Below are positions 16,827-26,550 of a DNA stretch of 64,000 nt, in pieces; within the stretch, counting starts at the first letter, position 1; the number at the start of each line of letters is the position of its first letter. The notes beneath the pieces are model-generated. The model had not been told where the DNA came from, made no database searches, and worked only from the letters and a program-made list of their open reading frames with translations. The position numbers were made by a program, and so were the translations under genes. This DNA is from Qipengyuania gaetbuli (GTDB taxonomy: Bacteria; Pseudomonadota; Alphaproteobacteria; Sphingomonadales; Sphingomonadaceae), in assembly GCF_020171365.1 (NCBI RefSeq), contig NZ_JAIUZO010000002.1:372001-436000 (forward strand). Direction: 5' to 3'.

Positions 16827-19766
16827 TTAGCGGCCGGTGACAGTCGTCCTGGCAGAGGCCGTCGCCAGCTCCTGGCCTTGCGGAATGACGGCCATGCGCC
16901 AGCCGGAAGTGCCGCCGAAATATTCCTGTGCCAGCGCCAGCATGATGTCCGGACTGGTCTGCGAATAATCGTTCAGGAACCCGCGCAGTGCCTGCATTCG
17001 CCGGGGATCGACCGTGGAATTCTCCAGCTCGAGCAGGAAGAAGTAGTTCCCGCTCGAAATCCGCTCGTAATAATTGCGCAGCGGTTCGGTGGCCTCTGCC
17101 AGCTCTGCCGCCGTCGGCGGGGTCTGGGTGAGCTCGCGCGCGATCCGGTCGGTTTCCGCGAAGAATGCCGGCACGTCGCCCGGGCGCAGCTGGGCCAGCG
17201 CGGTGATCGTCCCGCCGCTTTCCACATCGGTCGGCCAGTCGAGCCGCACAACCGGTGCATAGCTGGCACCAGCGCGCTCGCGCATGGCATCGCGCAGGCG
17301 GTTGTTGAACACCTCGGTCAGGATCGCAAGCTGGCGGGACTTGCGGATTTCACCCGGCCCGGCACCAGCCGGCCACGCCATCACGGCCGCGGCCTGGTCT
17401 GCTTCGCCCTGGTGGTAGCGCACCTGCGTGGCGCCCGGCTGGGCGAAACCGATTTCGCGGGCCAGTGCGGTCGCGGGGATCGCTTCGCGAGGCGGCAATG
17501 CGCCAAAGGTCCGGCGCAGGGTCTCGACCGCTTCCTCCTTGTCGTAGTCGCCGAAGATCAACACCTCGACGGGCCCTTGCCCCAAGGCCTTCGTCCAGCC
17601 CTCGCGGAACTGGTCGAGGGTGACCCCTTCCAGCATGTCCGGCGTCGGTGTCAGGAAGCGGCGGTCCTGCCCGTAGAGGTAATATTCAAGGTCGCGGTTG
17701 ATGACGCCTGCCGGGTTCGATTCGTAGCTCTGGTAAGCGAGCCTTCCGGCGGCCTTGGCCCGGGCCAGCGGTGCCGCATCCCAGCGCGGCATACCGAGCT
17801 TGGCAGCGAACAGGTAAAGCTGGTCGGCAAGATCCTGCTTGCGGGTCTGGGCCGCGAAAGTGAACGCGCCTTCGCCGATGCCGAATTCGAAACCGAGCTT
17901 GCGGCCCGTTGCGAGCCGGTCAAGATCTTCCTGGTTTAACTCACCGAGGCCGGACTGGATGAGAGCGCCCTCGCCCAGCTGGATCAGGGCAGCATCTTCA
18001 GGCCCGAAGGCGCGAAGCCCTGCGCCGAAGCGGACCTTCACCGCGATGCGCCCGGGCTCGTTCTCATTGGCCAGCAGGAGCGCCTTCACGCCATTGGCGA
18101 ACTCGATCCGCTCGACATCACCCAATGTGTGCGGTGCCCGCGCAACGATAGTCCCCGGTTCGCCGACGGGCGGCAGTTCGTCGAAGGAGATGGACTGCGC
18201 AGCCAGCCGCGCATCGCCTGCGCTTTCGACGGGTTTGGAAAGTGCCGCCACGACGCCCGCCTTACTGGCTTCGTTGGCATCGGGCGTGATGTAGGTGGCG
18301 CGGATGACATCGCCGTCGAAGAGCTTGCGGGTCGCTTCCAGCACGTTCGCGGGGTCCGACTTACGCCGCATCGACTTGAAGACCATCAGGAAGGTTTCGG
18401 GCGCCGCAATCGCTTCGCGAATATCGACCGCGTTCACGAGGTCGTCGGCATAGCCCGATCCCGCAAGCACCGAACGCTGCTCGACGAGGTTGGCGTAACC
18501 AACCTCCATCTCGTCGAGTTCGCGCTCCATTTCCTCGCGCGTCGGCGGGTTGGCGAGGGCGTCCGCGATGACCGAGCGCACATCCGAAAGGGCTGCCTCC
18601 CAGTCCTGCGTCAACGGTGCGAACTGGACCAGCGTGGCATGGGTCGACCGGCTGATCTTCGCCTCGCTGGCCTGCGCGTAGAGGAAGCTGCCGCCAGCGC
18701 GGGCGCGCGCTTCAAGGCGGCGATTAATAAGCTGGAGGGCAAGCTGCTCGCGCAGGCGCCCCTCGTTGTAGACGATGGTGTCCTGCACCTGCCGCCACGG
18801 ACGGAAATAGCCATAGGTGAAAGCTCGCGGCAGGGTCGGCTCGACGATTACCGCCACCTCGCCCACCGGATTTTCCGCGTCCGCACCAGCGGGCGCGACG
18901 GGATCGCCGAAATCGGGGGCGGGTGCCGCCTTGCCGGTCGCTTTCCAGTCGCCGAAATACTTCTCGATCAGCGAGGCGAACAGGACGGGATCGAGATCGC
19001 CGACGACCGAGATCACGGTGTTTTCCGGGCGATACCAGCGGTCGTAGAATGCCTTGACCGATTTGCCGTTTGCACTGCGCAGACTTTCCTCGGTCCCGAT
19101 CGTCAGGCGTTCCGCGAGGCGCTGGCCGGCAAACAACGTCTTCATCGAGGCCTCGGACACACGCTCGCCCACTCCGCCGCGCTCGCGCTTCTCGGCAAGG
19201 ACGATGGGCACTTCGGTGCGGACGTTGCCGTCTGACAGGACCGGTGCTCGCACCATGCCGGACAGCAGTTTCATGCTCTCGTCGAGCTTGGCCGGATCGA
19301 TGTTCGGCAAATCGAGCTTGTAGACCGTGTGGGTCGGGCTGGTTTCGGCATTGGTGTCACTGCCGAAGGTCGCGCCGAGCCGCTGCCAGGTCGGGATCGC
19401 CTCGGAGATACCGAGATACTTGCTCTCGCGGAACAGGAGGTGCTCTAGCAGGTGGGCATAGCCGAGCTCGCTGTCCTCCTCGTAAAGGGAACCCGCATCG
19501 ATGCGCACGCGGATAGACACCTGGCCGGGCGGAACACCGTTCTCGCGCACGCCATAACGAAGTCCGTTATCAAGCTCGCCGAACAGCCATTCCTTGTCAC
19601 GGGGGACATCGCTGCCCTCGTAGATCCACGGCACCTCCCCTTCGGCCTGCAGCGAGGCGGGCCTTGGCGCATCTTGCGCCACCAGCGGCTGGGCGGCGAG
19701 AAACGCGAGGGGAAGGACGAGCGCGAAACGCCCGGCGGCGCGCGGGAAATCGGTCATGCCGGGCAT
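16827..19766 (-). CDS. M16 family zinc metallopeptidase (insulinase-like), exported
   Basis: 979 residues. A signal peptide with a basic N-terminus, a hydrophobic core and a cleavage-type site near AAQPLVAQ points to the periplasm. The inverted zinc motif HLLEH is at 105-109. Two M16 halves are present; the second (from about residue 560) lacks HxxEH, as is usual. Family members degrade peptides. The start is ATG at 19766 or 19757. It is divergent from the Nfu gene. Confidence 0.9.
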   Translation of the reverse strand: MPGMTDFPRAAGRFALVLPLAFLAAQPLVAQDAPRPASLQAEGEVPWIYEGSDVPRDKEWLFGELDNGLRYGVRENGVPPGQVSIRVRIDAGSLYEEDSELGYAHLLEHLLFRESKYLGISEAIPTWQRLGATFGSDTNAETSPTHTVYKLDLPNIDPAKLDESMKLLSGMVRAPVLSDGNVRTEVPIVLAEKRERGGVGERVSEASMKTLFAGQRLAERLTIGTEESLRSANGKSVKAFYDRWYRPENTVISVVGDLDPVLFASLIEKYFGDWKATGKAAPAPDFGDPVAPAGADAENPVGEVAVIVEPTLPRAFTYGYFRPWRQVQDTIVYNEGRLREQLALQLINRRLEARARAGGSFLYAQASEAKISRSTHATLVQFAPLTQDWEAALSDVRSVIADALANPPTREEMERELDEMEVGYANLVEQRSVLAGSGYADDLVNAVDIREAIAAPETFLMVFKSMRRKSDPANVLEATRKLFDGDVIRATYITPDANEASKAGVVAALSKPVESAGDARLAAQSISFDELPPVGEPGTIVARAPHTLGDVERIEFANGVKALLLANENEPGRIAVKVRFGAGLRAFGPEDAALIQLGEGALIQSGLGELNQEDLDRLATGRKLGFEFGIGEGAFTFAAQTRKQDLADQLYLFAAKLGMPRWDAAPLARAKAAGRLAYQSYESNPAGVINRDLEYYLYGQDRRFLTPTPDMLEGVTLDQFREGWTKALGQGPVEVLIFGDYDKEEAVETLRRTFGALPPREAIPATALAREIGFAQPGATQVRYHQGEADQAAAVMAWPAGAGPGEIRKSRQLAILTEVFNNRLRDAMRERAGASYAPVVRLDWPTDVESGGTITALAQLRPGDVPAFFAETDRIARELTQTPPTAAELAEATEPLRNYYERISSGNYFFLLELENSTVDPRRMQALRGFLNDYSQTSPDIMLALAQEYFGGTSGWRMAVIPQGQELATASARTTVTGR

Positions 19767-19855
19767 ATAGGGGGCGGCGAAGTGAAGGACCAGTGAACAC
19801 TGGCAATTTCGCAGCTTTGCTTGCCGTTGGCCCCTCGGCCTCCTACATCGCGGCC

Positions 19856-20437
19856 ATGTTCATAGAGACCGAAACGACTCCCAATCCGTCCAGCCTGAAG
19901 TTCCTTCCGGGCGAAACGGTCATGGGCCATGGCACCCGCGAATTCGCCACCCCCGAAGCAGCCGAGGCAAGCCCTCTCGCCCAGGCTATTTTCGACACCG
20001 GCGAGGTCACCAATGTCTTCTTCGGAGCCGACTTCGTGACTGTGACCGCTGCGCCGGGCTCCAGCTGGACCGATCTCAAGCCGCAGGTGCTTTCGATCCT
20101 GCTCGACCATTTCGTCTCGCAAGCACCGCTTTTCGTGCCGGGTAGCGCGGGCGGGATCAGCGTTCCTGCCGAGGACGCGGACCTGATGGTCGAGGAACGG
20201 GCCGAAGATGCAGACATCGTCGCGCAGATCAACGAACTGCTCGAAACCCGCGTGCGTCCGGCGGTTGCCGGTGACGGCGGGGACATCCAGTATCGCGGCT
20301 ATCGCGATGGGGTCGTCTACCTCCAGATGCAGGGAGCCTGTTCGGGATGCCCGTCTTCTTCGGCGACGCTCAAGCACGGCATTGAAGGCCTGCTGAAACA
20401 TTACGTGCCCGAAGTGGTTGAAGTCCGCGCCGCCTGA
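19856..20437 (+). CDS. NifU-like Fe-S cluster scaffold protein
   Basis: 193 residues. The N-terminal Nfu domain starts [16 protein letters not shown]. The C-terminal NifU domain carries the cluster-binding CSGC (Cys162 and Cys165) after GDGGDIQ. This type carries and delivers Fe-S clusters to target proteins in the cytoplasm. The ATG at 19856 was chosen because the family begins exactly there. The next gene, a nitroreductase, follows 32 bases later. Confidence 0.94.
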   Translation: MFIETETTPNPSSLKFLPGETVMGHGTREFATPEAAEASPLAQAIFDTGEVTNVFFGADFVTVTAAPGSSWTDLKPQVLSILLDHFVSQAPLFVPGSAGGISVPAEDADLMVEERAEDADIVAQINELLETRVRPAVAGDGGDIQYRGYRDGVVYLQMQGACSGCPSSSATLKHGIEGLLKHYVPEVVEVRAA

Positions 20438-20469
20438 CCTTTTCCTGTTTCCTGACGCGAGTTCCCTTC

Positions 20470-21078
20470 ATGACCACACAGTTCCACGACACCGTCCTCG
20501 GCGCCGAAGCGCTCGACCAGCTTTTCCGCGAAGCCCGCAGCTACAACGGCTGGTTGCCCAAAGAGGTATCGGACGACCAGATCCGTTCGATCTACGAGCT
20601 GCTGAAGATGGCGCCGACGTCTGCGAACATGCAGCCCGGCCGCTTCGTCTGGGTGAAGTCAGACGATGCCAAGCAGAAGCTTGCAGCCTGCGTCTCGGAA
20701 GGCAATGAAGCCAAGGTGCTGGCCGCCCCCGTCACCGTGATCATCGGCTACGACATCGACTTCCACGAGGAACTGCCCTGGCTGTTCCCGCACACCGACG
20801 CGAAAAGCTGGTTCGAAGGTGACGAAAAGGGCCGCGAACAGGGTGCATTCCGCAATTCATCGCTGCAGGGCGCGTACCTCATGCTGGCCGCACGCGCCGT
20901 CGGGCTCGACTGCGGCCCCATGTCGGGCTTCGACAATGCTGCGGTCGACAAGGCTTTCTTCGGCGACAACCCGCGCCACAAGAGCAATTTTATCTGCAGC
21001 ATCGGCTATGGCGACCGCACGACGATCTTCGATCGCAGCCCGCGCCCCGATTTCGGCAAGTTCAACACCATCGCCTGA
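20470..21078 (+). CDS. Nitroreductase family protein (malonic semialdehyde reductase, RutE-like)
   Basis: 202 residues. FMN-dependent fold. The segments [29 protein letters not shown] and [12 protein letters not shown] match the RutE/HadB-like branch, which reduces malonic semialdehyde to 3-hydroxypropionate in pyrimidine breakdown. No other rut genes are nearby, so the real substrate is open. It lies in a same-strand block with nfu upstream and tsaB downstream. Confidence 0.85.
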   Translation: MTTQFHDTVLGAEALDQLFREARSYNGWLPKEVSDDQIRSIYELLKMAPTSANMQPGRFVWVKSDDAKQKLAACVSEGNEAKVLAAPVTVIIGYDIDFHEELPWLFPHTDAKSWFEGDEKGREQGAFRNSSLQGAYLMLAARAVGLDCGPMSGFDNAAVDKAFFGDNPRHKSNFICSIGYGDRTTIFDRSPRPDFGKFNTIA

Positions 21079-21115
21079 CTTGAAGCGAACCGCAGGCTGA
21101 GGCAGGGCGCACGGC

Positions 21116-21730
21116 ATGCGGATGCTGGCAATCGAGACTGCGACCGAAGCCTGTTCGGTAGCCCTGTTCGAGGACGGGGACGTTATCGGCTCGTTCCACG
21201 AGACGATCGGGCGCGGCCATGCCGAACGTCTGGTCCCCATGATCGCAGACCTTCCCGGCAAGGGCCGCGCGGACGAAATCCGTGTTTCGCTCGGCCCCGG
21301 CAGCTTCACAGGCGTTCGCATCGGGCTTGCCACAGCGCGCGCACTTGGCGTTGCATGGGGGACGCCCGTTCGCGGATATCCGACACTGGCGCTGGTCGCC
21401 GCGATGGCACAGGCCGAGACTGCCGGACCGATTACAGTCTGCATGAACGGCGGGCATGGCGAGTGGTTCTTGCAGGAATTCGCGGCAGACGGCTTGCCGG
21501 AAACGGAGGTCCGCTCGCTTGTCCCCGACGAGGCAAGGCTGGCGGCCCGCCATCCGGTAGTTGCAGGTAATCGCGCGGCGCAGCTGGTCGAAGGACTGGA
21601 TGGCCCCCGTCGCGCGCTCGATATCCTGCCCGATGCACGCGGGGTCGGCTCGCTGGGCGAACGCCTGCTGACGGACCGGCTTTCCCCGATCTACGGCCGG
21701 CCGCCGGATGCGAAGCTTCCCGGCGCATGA
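21116..21730 (+). CDS. tsaB: tRNA threonylcarbamoyladenosine biosynthesis protein TsaB
   Basis: 204 residues of the ASKHA fold. It forms the TsaBD(E) complex needed for t6A37 in ANN-decoding tRNAs. The N-terminus MLAIETATEACSVAL and the GPGSFTGVRIGLATARAL block are diagnostic. There are ATGs at 21116 and 21122. Its stop overlaps the rimI start (ATGA), a common tsaB-rimI arrangement. Confidence 0.95.
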   Translation: MRMLAIETATEACSVALFEDGDVIGSFHETIGRGHAERLVPMIADLPGKGRADEIRVSLGPGSFTGVRIGLATARALGVAWGTPVRGYPTLALVAAMAQAETAGPITVCMNGGHGEWFLQEFAADGLPETEVRSLVPDEARLAARHPVVAGNRAAQLVEGLDGPRRALDILPDARGVGSLGERLLTDRLSPIYGRPPDAKLPGA

Positions 21731-22179
21731 GCGACATCGACAAGCTGATGGCCGTGATGGAGAGCGCCTTCGATCCCTATTGGCGCGAGGCGTGGACGCG
21801 CCGGCAAGTCGAGGATTCGCTTTCCCTTTCTTCGGGCTTCATGTTGCTGGCCGATCAAAACGGCGAGGCACCAAGTGAAGCGGCAGATGCAGCGGGATTT
21901 GTTCTTGCACGCAAGGTATTGGACGAAGTCGAACTTCTATTGATCGGCGTATCACCGGACATGCGGGGTCTCGGTATCGGCCGCATGTTGCTCGACCGGT
22001 TCTTCGAAGCATCCCGAAAGGCCGGAGCCGCCCGGGTTTTCCTAGAAATGCGCGCGAACAATGAGGCCGAAAGGGTCTACCTGGCCGCCGGATTCGAACC
22101 GATCGGTCGGCGCCGGGACTATTACCGCACGCTTGATGGCACCCCCATCGACGCGGTCACATTTGCCAAGTCATTGTAA
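21727..22179 (+). CDS. rimI: Ribosomal-protein-alanine N-acetyltransferase
   Basis: 150 residues of the GNAT family. The acetyl-CoA loop is RGLGIGRMLL and the C-terminal ERVYLAAGFEPIGRRRDYY is the RimI pattern. It is expected to acetylate the N-terminal alanine of ribosomal protein S18. It is coupled to tsaB by a 4-base overlap, which supports the name. Confidence 0.92.
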   Translation: MSDIDKLMAVMESAFDPYWREAWTRRQVEDSLSLSSGFMLLADQNGEAPSEAADAAGFVLARKVLDEVELLLIGVSPDMRGLGIGRMLLDRFFEASRKAGAARVFLEMRANNEAERVYLAAGFEPIGRRRDYYRTLDGTPIDAVTFAKSL

Positions 22180-22203
22180 TTTCATAACCCAAGTAACGTC
22201 CAG

Positions 22204-22239
22204 TTGTATGGACGCGACAAAATTGTCGGTTTTATACAA
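22204..22239 (+). promoter_or_regulatory. Symmetric double dyad, probable operator of mucR
   Basis: Two nested perfect inverted repeats with equal spacing: TTGTAT, five bases, CGACAA, AA, TTGTCG, five bases, ATACAA. A TTATAC -10-like box overlaps the right arm. It lies 54 bases before the mucR ATG. It could be a MucR self-control site or the site of another dimeric regulator. Confidence 0.6.
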
Positions 22240-22292
22240 TCTCATGTAGACAGTCCGTAATGGTCGGCGTATCCCATAGAAAAGGGAGAAAG

Positions 22293-22736
22293 ATGACTAT
22301 GGACCACTTCGAAACCGATATGGCCGAAACGTTGATTACGCTTACCTCGGATATCGTTGCCGCGCATGTGAGTAATAACAGCGTGGCCGTCGACGACGTC
22401 CCGGCCCTGATTTCGAATGTCTATGCAGCGCTCGCCGGCCTCGATGGCACTTCGATCACCGAAGAAGCGCGTCCCGATCCTGCCGTTTCTGTCCGCGCGT
22501 CGGTCAAGAAAGACCACGTTGTCTGCCTCGACTGCGGCAAGAAGATGAAGATGCTCAAACGGCACCTTTCCACCGAACACGGCATGACCCCTGACGAATA
22601 TCGTCAGCGCTGGGACTTGCCCGGTGACTATCCGATGGTCGCCCCCGACTATGCGGACACCCGCCGTGACTTGGCGAAGAAGATCGGCCTCGGCCGCAAG
22701 CCCGGCCAGAAGCGCGGACGCAAGAAAGCTGCGTAA
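22293..22736 (+). CDS. mucR: MucR/Ros family zinc-finger transcriptional regulator
   Basis: 147 residues. The prokaryotic zinc finger is C-x2-C-x9-H-x4-H (Cys78, Cys81, His91, His96), followed by the MTPDEYRQRWDLP block and a basic tail (GRKPGQKRGRKKA). Family members bind AT-rich DNA and act broadly on envelope, motility and exopolysaccharide genes. ATG 22293 follows AAAGGGAG. A 36-bp double dyad lies upstream and a strong terminator follows, so it is its own unit. Confidence 0.95.
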   Translation: MTMDHFETDMAETLITLTSDIVAAHVSNNSVAVDDVPALISNVYAALAGLDGTSITEEARPDPAVSVRASVKKDHVVCLDCGKKMKMLKRHLSTEHGMTPDEYRQRWDLPGDYPMVAPDYADTRRDLAKKIGLGRKPGQKRGRKKAA

Positions 22737-22760
22737 TCCGCATCCCTCGCTTGAGAACAG

Positions 22761-22793
22761 CGCCCCGGCCCGATAAGGGTGCGGGGCGTTTTT
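22761..22793 (+). terminator. Intrinsic terminator after mucR
   Basis: CGCCCCG pairs with CGGGGCG across a 14-base loop, followed directly by five T. It separates mucR from fur; the fur start codon is 16 bases beyond the T-run. Confidence 0.85.
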
Positions 22794-22808
22794 CATTGGG
22801 GAGCCCCT

Positions 22809-23231
22809 TTGCACCAGAAGATCGATCTCGAACAGCTTTGCGCTGACAAGGGCCTGCGCATCACCGAACAGCGGCGCGTCATCGCCAAGGTGCTGTCGGA
22901 AAGCGACGACCATCCCGATGTGGAAATGCTCCACGAACGGGCGAACAAGATCGATCCCGGCATCTCGATCGCGACCGTTTACCGCACGGTCCGGCTGTTC
23001 GAGGAAGCGGGAATCCTGGACCGCCACGATTTCGGCGATGGCCGCGCCCGCTACGAGGCCGCACCCGAAGCGCATCACGATCACCTGATCGATGTCGAAA
23101 GCGGCAAGGTCGTGGAATTCGTCGACCCGGAACTCGAAGCCCTGCAGAAGCAGATCGCCGAAAAGCTGGGCTACCGCCTCGTCGACCATCGCATGGAACT
23201 CTATGGCGTCCGCCTCGACCGCGAAAGCTGA
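22809..23231 (+). CDS. fur: Fur family metal-dependent regulator
   Basis: 140 residues. Winged-helix domain (KGLRITEQRRVIAKVL, then SIATVYRTVRLFEEAGI) followed by the metal and dimer domain with AHHDHLID. No CxxC pairs are present, so there is no Cys4 structural zinc; this is common in alphaproteobacterial Fur/Mur. The start is best placed at TTG 22809, with GGGGAG 6 bases upstream, because homologues begin HQKIDLEQLC. The 3' end overlaps plsC by 29 bases. Confidence 0.92.
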   Translation: MHQKIDLEQLCADKGLRITEQRRVIAKVLSESDDHPDVEMLHERANKIDPGISIATVYRTVRLFEEAGILDRHDFGDGRARYEAAPEAHHDHLIDVESGKVVEFVDPELEALQKQIAEKLGYRLVDHRMELYGVRLDRES

Positions 23232-24105
23232 GCGTCGCCTCGCGCGCTACACGGAGAAAAGGCTGGCCGCAGCGCGGGGCGAGAAAGTCCCGCTGACGAT
23301 TGCCGGTTGGGTGCGCTTCATTGCACGCACCATCGCCATTATCCTGCTGCTGTTGCTGTTCGTGCCGCTGCACTATGCCTTCCGCATCCTGGCATACGGC
23401 TCGCCCTTCCCCATGCTGTTTCTGCGCTATACCGCCAGGGTCGTGGGCGCGCGGGTGGAGATCGTGGGCACCCCGCTGCGGCGGGACGTCTTCTTTATCG
23501 CCAACCATGTGTCGTGGATCGACATCCTCGCCATGGCGGGCGCGAGCGGGACGGCCTTCGTGGCCAAGTGGGAACTGAGCCAGGTCCCTGTGATCGGCTG
23601 GCTGTGCAGCCTCAACCGCACGGTTTTCGTGAAGCGCGAGAACCGGATGGGCGTGGCCGAGCAGATCAATGCCCTCAAGGAAGCGCTGGCCGACAACTGG
23701 TCGGTCACGGTCTTTCCGGAAGGCACGGTAACCGATGGACACTCCCTCCTCCCGTTCAAGTCCAGCATGATCTCGGTACTGGAGCCGCCGCCGCCCGGCG
23801 TCCTCGTGCAACCTGCGGTGGTCGATTACGGCGAGAATTCGGAAGAGATCGCTTGGATCGGCGACGAGACGGGCCTCCACAACGCCATGCGCATCATGGC
23901 CCGTCGCGGAACCTTCAAGCTGCGCATCCACTATCTGGAACCCTTCAGCCCCGAGGAATTCCACGGGCGCAAGGCGATTGCCGCCAAGTCGAGAGCCGAG
24001 ATTGTCGAGCGGTTGGAGGCGAACCTCGGGAAGCCGCTGCGAGACTATCAGCACGTGGTCGACGCCGTGCGCTACAAGCCGCCGGCGAGCGAAACCGAGA
24101 GTTAG
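23203..24105 (+). CDS. plsC: 1-acyl-sn-glycerol-3-phosphate acyltransferase
   Basis: 300 residues. It adds the second acyl chain to make phosphatidate. A membrane helix (about 38-58) precedes the catalytic NHVSWID (His102 and Asp107, HX4D) and the substrate block FPEGT. The ATG lies inside the end of fur, so translation is coupled. The stop codon overlaps the stop of the convergent LysR gene by two bases. Confidence 0.93.
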   Translation: MASASTAKAERRLARYTEKRLAAARGEKVPLTIAGWVRFIARTIAIILLLLLFVPLHYAFRILAYGSPFPMLFLRYTARVVGARVEIVGTPLRRDVFFIANHVSWIDILAMAGASGTAFVAKWELSQVPVIGWLCSLNRTVFVKRENRMGVAEQINALKEALADNWSVTVFPEGTVTDGHSLLPFKSSMISVLEPPPPGVLVQPAVVDYGENSEEIAWIGDETGLHNAMRIMARRGTFKLRIHYLEPFSPEEFHGRKAIAAKSRAEIVERLEANLGKPLRDYQHVVDAVRYKPPASETES

Positions 24106-24986
24106 AGAGCGGCGTTTACCAGCCAGTCGTGGAACAGGCGCACGGGCCGTTCCTCGAGGGCGGTCGGCTTGCACACGAACCAGTAGCTGTAGGGGCTTTC
24201 GACCTCGACCCCGTAGAGGTCGGTCAGCCTTGTGTCGGCAGCACGGCGCAGGTGGTCGTCATGCATGATGGCGATACCCAGGCCCTGCGCGGCGGCTTCC
24301 AGCATCAGCTGACCGGAATCGAAGTGGTCGATCGCTGCAGGTTCAAGCTCGCGCAGGCCCAGTTCGTCCTTCCAGGCGACGAAGCTTTCGGGAAGGCCGT
24401 TGTGGATGAGGAATGTCTGGCGCGAGAGCGCCTCGATATCCGGTTTGTCGCCCAGCTTTTCCGCCAGTTCCTTGCTCGCGATGGCGTGGACCATGTTGTA
24501 GTCCAGCCGCACCGCGTGGAGGCCGCTTGCGGGCCCTCGCGACAGGATGATGGCTGCATCCAGCGTGTCGCCCACCCGGTCTTCAAGGTGCGGACCTGTA
24601 TCGATATCGATATGCAGCAGCGGATGCCGCGCCCGCAGTTCCGCCAAACGCGGGAACAGGCGCTGCGAACCGAATAGGGGCAGCACGCCGAGATGAAGCC
24701 GCAGGACCGACAGGTTTTCCGACTGGCTTTCGACCGCACGGGCCAGCGCTTCGAGCTGGGGATGCACTGCCTCGTAGAAGGCGTGGCCGTCATCGGTCAG
24801 CTGCATCGATTGCCGCGCGCGAGTAAACAGCTTCTTACCGACGAAATCTTCCAGATTGCCGATGCGCCGCGAAAGCGCCGACGGGCTCAGACCGAGTTCG
24901 TCCGCTGCTGCACGTGCAGAGCCCAGCCGGACAGTGCGGACAAAGGCCTCCAGGGCGCGCAGCGGGGGAAGTCGGCGGACAGCCAT
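24102..24986 (-). CDS. LysR family transcriptional regulator (GcvA-like)
   Basis: 294 residues. N-terminal winged helix (LPPLRALEAFVRTVRLGSA, then SPSALSRRIGNLE) and a type 2 periplasmic-binding-like effector domain. The sequence resembles GcvA/AmpR-type regulators. No divergent partner gene stands next to it: the upstream neighbour, corC, is on the same strand and ends 70 bases away. Its target is therefore not evident. Confidence 0.9.
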   Translation of the reverse strand: MAVRRLPPLRALEAFVRTVRLGSARAAADELGLSPSALSRRIGNLEDFVGKKLFTRARQSMQLTDDGHAFYEAVHPQLEALARAVESQSENLSVLRLHLGVLPLFGSQRLFPRLAELRARHPLLHIDIDTGPHLEDRVGDTLDAAIILSRGPASGLHAVRLDYNMVHAIASKELAEKLGDKPDIEALSRQTFLIHNGLPESFVAWKDELGLRELEPAAIDHFDSGQLMLEAAAQGLGIAIMHDDHLRRAADTRLTDLYGVEVESPYSYWFVCKPTALEERPVRLFHDWLVNAAL

Positions 24987-25056
24987 GATGCACCGGACCT
25001 ATTGTGCACGCGCACACATGTCGAGCGCGAATGTGCCATTTCACGCAACAGTCGTA

Positions 25057-25977
25057 TCAATCGGAAGGCTTCGCCTCGCTCGCCGGTTCATGCAGGCGCA
25101 TACGGGTCACGTGGGTTTCATCCCCGTCGAGGATCTCGATCCGCCAGCCGCTGGGATGCTCGAGAACCTTGCCGACCGGCGGCACCTGTTCCGCCAGCAC
25201 GAAAGCCAGCCCGCCCAGCGTATCGACCGCTTCCTCGACCTCGGCGAGACGCGGATCGACCTTCTCGGCCACGTCGTCGAGTTCGGCGCGCGCGTCGCAG
25301 TCCCACATGCCTTCGCCGATCGACACGATCCATTCCTCGGGCGCATCGTCGTGCTCGTCTTCGATATCGCCGACGATTTCCTCGACCAGGTCCTCGATCG
25401 TGATGAGACCGTCCGTGCCGGAGAATTCGTCGATGACGACTGCCAAGTGCATGCGCTGCGAGCGCATGTCGGCGAGTACGTCCAGCGCGTTGCGCGTCTG
25501 CGGCACATAGAGCGGCTGGCGCATCAGCACCGTCCAGTCGGCCGGCGGCGCCTTCTTTTCCGCAAGGAAGGGAAAGACATCCTTGATGTGGATCATGCCG
25601 ATCACATCGTCGAGCTGGCCGCGGTAGACCGGCATGCGCGAATGGCCGTGTTCGGAAAACTGGGCGACCAGTTCGTCCCAGCTGGCATCGGCCGACACGG
25701 CGATGATCTCACCGCGCGGGATGGCCACGTCGTCGGCATCGTGTTCGGAAAAATGCAGCAGGTTGCGCAGCATCTGGCGTTCGACCGGCGACAGGTCGCC
25801 CTTGGCCGGTTCGCCTTCGGCACCGTCGCCGTTCTCGCCCTCGTGCTCGTCGATAGCCTCTTCGAGCTGCGCGCGGAGGGACCGCTCGCCGCTTTCGGGG
25901 TCGAACAATTTGCGAATTGCGGGCCACAGCCCGCTGCTACTCTCCGCGTCTCCGGCGGGGGTGGAAGAATTGGCCAT
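25057..25977 (-). CDS. corC: CorC/YbeX-type CBS domain protein
   Basis: 306 residues. An acidic, low-complexity N-terminus is followed by a CBS pair (about 80-205) and the CorC_HlyC domain with DTLGGLAFVLAEQVP. There is no DUF21 membrane domain, so it is the soluble CorC/YbeX form, linked to magnesium/cobalt efflux and to ribosome maturation in other bacteria. The ATG at 25977 lies 17 bases after the ybeY stop, and the ybeZ-ybeY-corC order is conserved in proteobacteria. Confidence 0.92.
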   Translation of the reverse strand: MANSSTPAGDAESSSGLWPAIRKLFDPESGERSLRAQLEEAIDEHEGENGDGAEGEPAKGDLSPVERQMLRNLLHFSEHDADDVAIPRGEIIAVSADASWDELVAQFSEHGHSRMPVYRGQLDDVIGMIHIKDVFPFLAEKKAPPADWTVLMRQPLYVPQTRNALDVLADMRSQRMHLAVVIDEFSGTDGLITIEDLVEEIVGDIEDEHDDAPEEWIVSIGEGMWDCDARAELDDVAEKVDPRLAEVEEAVDTLGGLAFVLAEQVPPVGKVLEHPSGWRIEILDGDETHVTRMRLHEPASEAKPSD

Positions 25978-25994
25978 GGGCCGGGTGCGTGCTC

Positions 25995-26483
25995 CTATTT
26001 GTCGCGGTCCCCATATGGGTCCGCAATACCCAGTTTTGCAAGCGCTTCGATCTCGAGTTTTTCCATTGCTTCGGCCTGTTCGTCGGAATCGACGTGGTCG
26101 TGGCCTGCAAGGTGCAGCAATCCGTGCACGATAAGATGGGCGGCATGATCGGCCAGAGCGATGCCTTTCTCCGCCGCTTCCCGCTCGCAGGTTCCGTAGG
26201 CAAGCGCGAGGTCTCCAAGCATTTCGGGGGGACCATCGGGTGCAAGTGCCAGCAGATTCTCGCGCTCCAGCATGGGGAAGGACAGCACGTTTGTCGGCTT
26301 GTCCTTGCCGCGCCATTCGCGATTGAGTTCGTGAACCTCTTCATCGCTGGTGAACAGGAGCGAGGCGGTCAGGCGTGGATTTGCGAGACCCGGTTCGACA
26401 TGCGCAGCGACTTCCAGCACCCTGCCGGCAAGCGCCTCCCAATCGCCTTCGGGCCAACCGTCGATTTCGATGTCCAGATCCAC
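25995..26483 (-). CDS. ybeY: Endoribonuclease YbeY (rRNA maturation)
   Basis: About 162 residues. The zinc site HGLLHLAGHDH near the C-terminus is the family signature (H3-H5-H), with VLSFP upstream. It acts in 16S rRNA 3'-end processing and quality control. The start is uncertain: GTG 26483 gives the usual N-terminus (VDLDIEIDGWP); another GTG 45 bases upstream is also in frame. It lies between ybeZ and corC. Confidence 0.93.
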   Translation of the reverse strand: MDLDIEIDGWPEGDWEALAGRVLEVAAHVEPGLANPRLTASLLFTSDEEVHELNREWRGKDKPTNVLSFPMLERENLLALAPDGPPEMLGDLALAYGTCEREAAEKGIALADHAAHLIVHGLLHLAGHDHVDSDEQAEAMEKLEIEALAKLGIADPYGDRDK

Positions 26484-26550
26484 GCAAACAAATTCCCTGA
26501 CCGAACCGTGGGTCCACGTACGCAGCACTAGGTCTCTGCGACTTGGTCGC

